A stretch of DNA of 64,000 nt, from assembly GCF_900187505.1 (NCBI RefSeq), contig NZ_FYDL01000013.1, positions 62,001 to 126,000 on the forward strand, given 5' to 3'. This document shows positions 63,497 through 64,000 of the stretch, piece after piece (position 1 is the first letter of the stretch; the number at the start of each line of letters is the position of its first letter). This DNA comes from Pseudomonas sp. Irchel s3h17. GTDB lineage: Bacteria > Pseudomonadota > Gammaproteobacteria > Pseudomonadales > Pseudomonadaceae. A program made the position numbers and the translations under genes. Under the pieces are notes generated by a model. That model was not told where the DNA came from, did not search any database, and worked only from the letters and a program-made list of their open reading frames with translations.

Positions 63497-64000
63497 ATGC
63501 AATCCCTTGGCTACACCTCGGTTCCCCCGCTGCTCAAATACGTGCGTCACGCCGAACAGCTGGGCGTGGCCATCGAGCCTGCGTTGGCGGCGGCCGGGTT
63601 GCAGGCCCGACAATTGAGCGACAACAGCCTGCGCTTGCCGGGCGAAGCCCATGAACGCTTGCTCGACTACTTCTGCGAACACTCGGGCGACCCGTTGTTC
63701 GGGCTCAATTCGGCGCGTTTTGTCCTGCCCAACTCTTGGAGCGTGCTGGGCTACATCACCATGAACTGCGCGACCCTGGGCGATGCCATGAGCCGGATCA
63801 TGCCCTTCGAGAAGCTGGTGGGCGACATGGGGGTCAGCCGCGCCGAACTCCAGGGCGACCACGTGCACCTGATCTGGACCTGTCGCCATCAACGCCCACG
63901 AATCCGTCGGCACCTGGTGGAAAATGTCCTGGGGTCCTGGTTGCAATATGCGCGCTGGATTGCCGACACCCAGCTCTCACCCGCCGCGATCTGGTTCGAG
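63497..64000 (+). CDS. AraC family regulator with arabinose_bd-type sensor, 3' end beyond window
   Basis: 168 codons visible, starting MQSLGYTSVPPLLKYVRHAE. The sequence LGVAIEPALAAAGLQARQL, GDPLFGLNSARFVLPNSWSV and LGYITMNCATLGDAMSRIMP is the N-terminal AraC_binding_2-like/arabinose_bd sensor of regulators such as OruR and ArgR-like AraC proteins. The C-terminal DNA-binding domain lies right of the window. Divergent from the flavoprotein-GlpD-kinase operon and a good candidate for its activator. Confidence 0.88.
   Translation, partial: MQSLGYTSVPPLLKYVRHAEQLGVAIEPALAAAGLQARQLSDNSLRLPGEAHERLLDYFCEHSGDPLFGLNSARFVLPNSWSVLGYITMNCATLGDAMSRIMPFEKLVGDMGVSRAELQGDHVHLIWTCRHQRPRIRRHLVENVLGSWLQYARWIADTQLSPAAIWFE

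Overview
The window reads as chromosome of a fluorescent-group Pseudomonas. The evidence is the gene order (dnaK-grpE-recN-fur-bamE-rnfH-ratA-smpB, lldR/lldP with the Fe-S lactate oxidation genes, ssrA), the high GC content of most genes, and paired REP-type palindromes in intergenic gaps. No rRNA, tRNA or CRISPR array was seen.

Bases 1-8.1 kb are core housekeeping: dnaK (cut by the left edge) and grpE with two heat-shock promoters, recN with a LexA box, fur, bamE, rnfH-ratA, an NSS-family sodium symporter and smpB. Bases 8.2-16.9 kb are a lactate-use locus: the repressor lldR, an operator palindrome, the permease lldP, then lldE-lldF-lldG-dld in overlapping reading frames. A small secreted protein and the tmRNA gene ssrA follow.

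Bases about 18.0-42.9 kb are a genomic island inserted in the 3' end of ssrA. It starts with a tyrosine integrase and ends near a decayed copy of the ssrA 3' end. Its gene set (integrase at ssrA, AlpA, a YfjJ/inovirus-Gp2 protein, a RadC protein) recalls E. coli CP4-57. It carries three defence modules: an OLD-nuclease/UvrD-helicase pair of Gabija type; a WYL regulator followed by a SNF2 helicase, a type III methyltransferase and a type III restriction subunit; and an McrBC locus that has apparently lost its AAA+ motor. A block of phage-recombination genes (DUF932, truncated YqaJ nuclease, Gp3-like protein, RadC) lies between them. Several genes bear deletion or nonsense scars, so the island looks old and trimmed.

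Bases 43.1-53 kb are ordinary accessory chromosome: AraC regulator with a divergent threonine/serine dehydratase, HxlR regulator with a divergent glutathione S-transferase, a 5'-truncated TonB receptor, three envelope or LPS-modification genes (GT39 glycosyltransferase, PAP2 phosphatase, Ais-like histidine phosphatase) and an HBM-type chemoreceptor.

Bases 53.3-64 kb hold what looks like a lipid-scavenging locus: DUF1329 and DUF1302 envelope proteins, a zinc phospholipase C-like secreted enzyme, and, beyond a REP doublet, a three-gene operon (alkyl-DHAP-synthase-like flavoprotein, GlpD-like dehydrogenase, FGGY kinase) divergent from an AraC regulator cut by the right edge. I infer that the operon could degrade glycerol ethers or related glycerolipids. 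This is the most interesting metabolic proposal in the window and it is untested.
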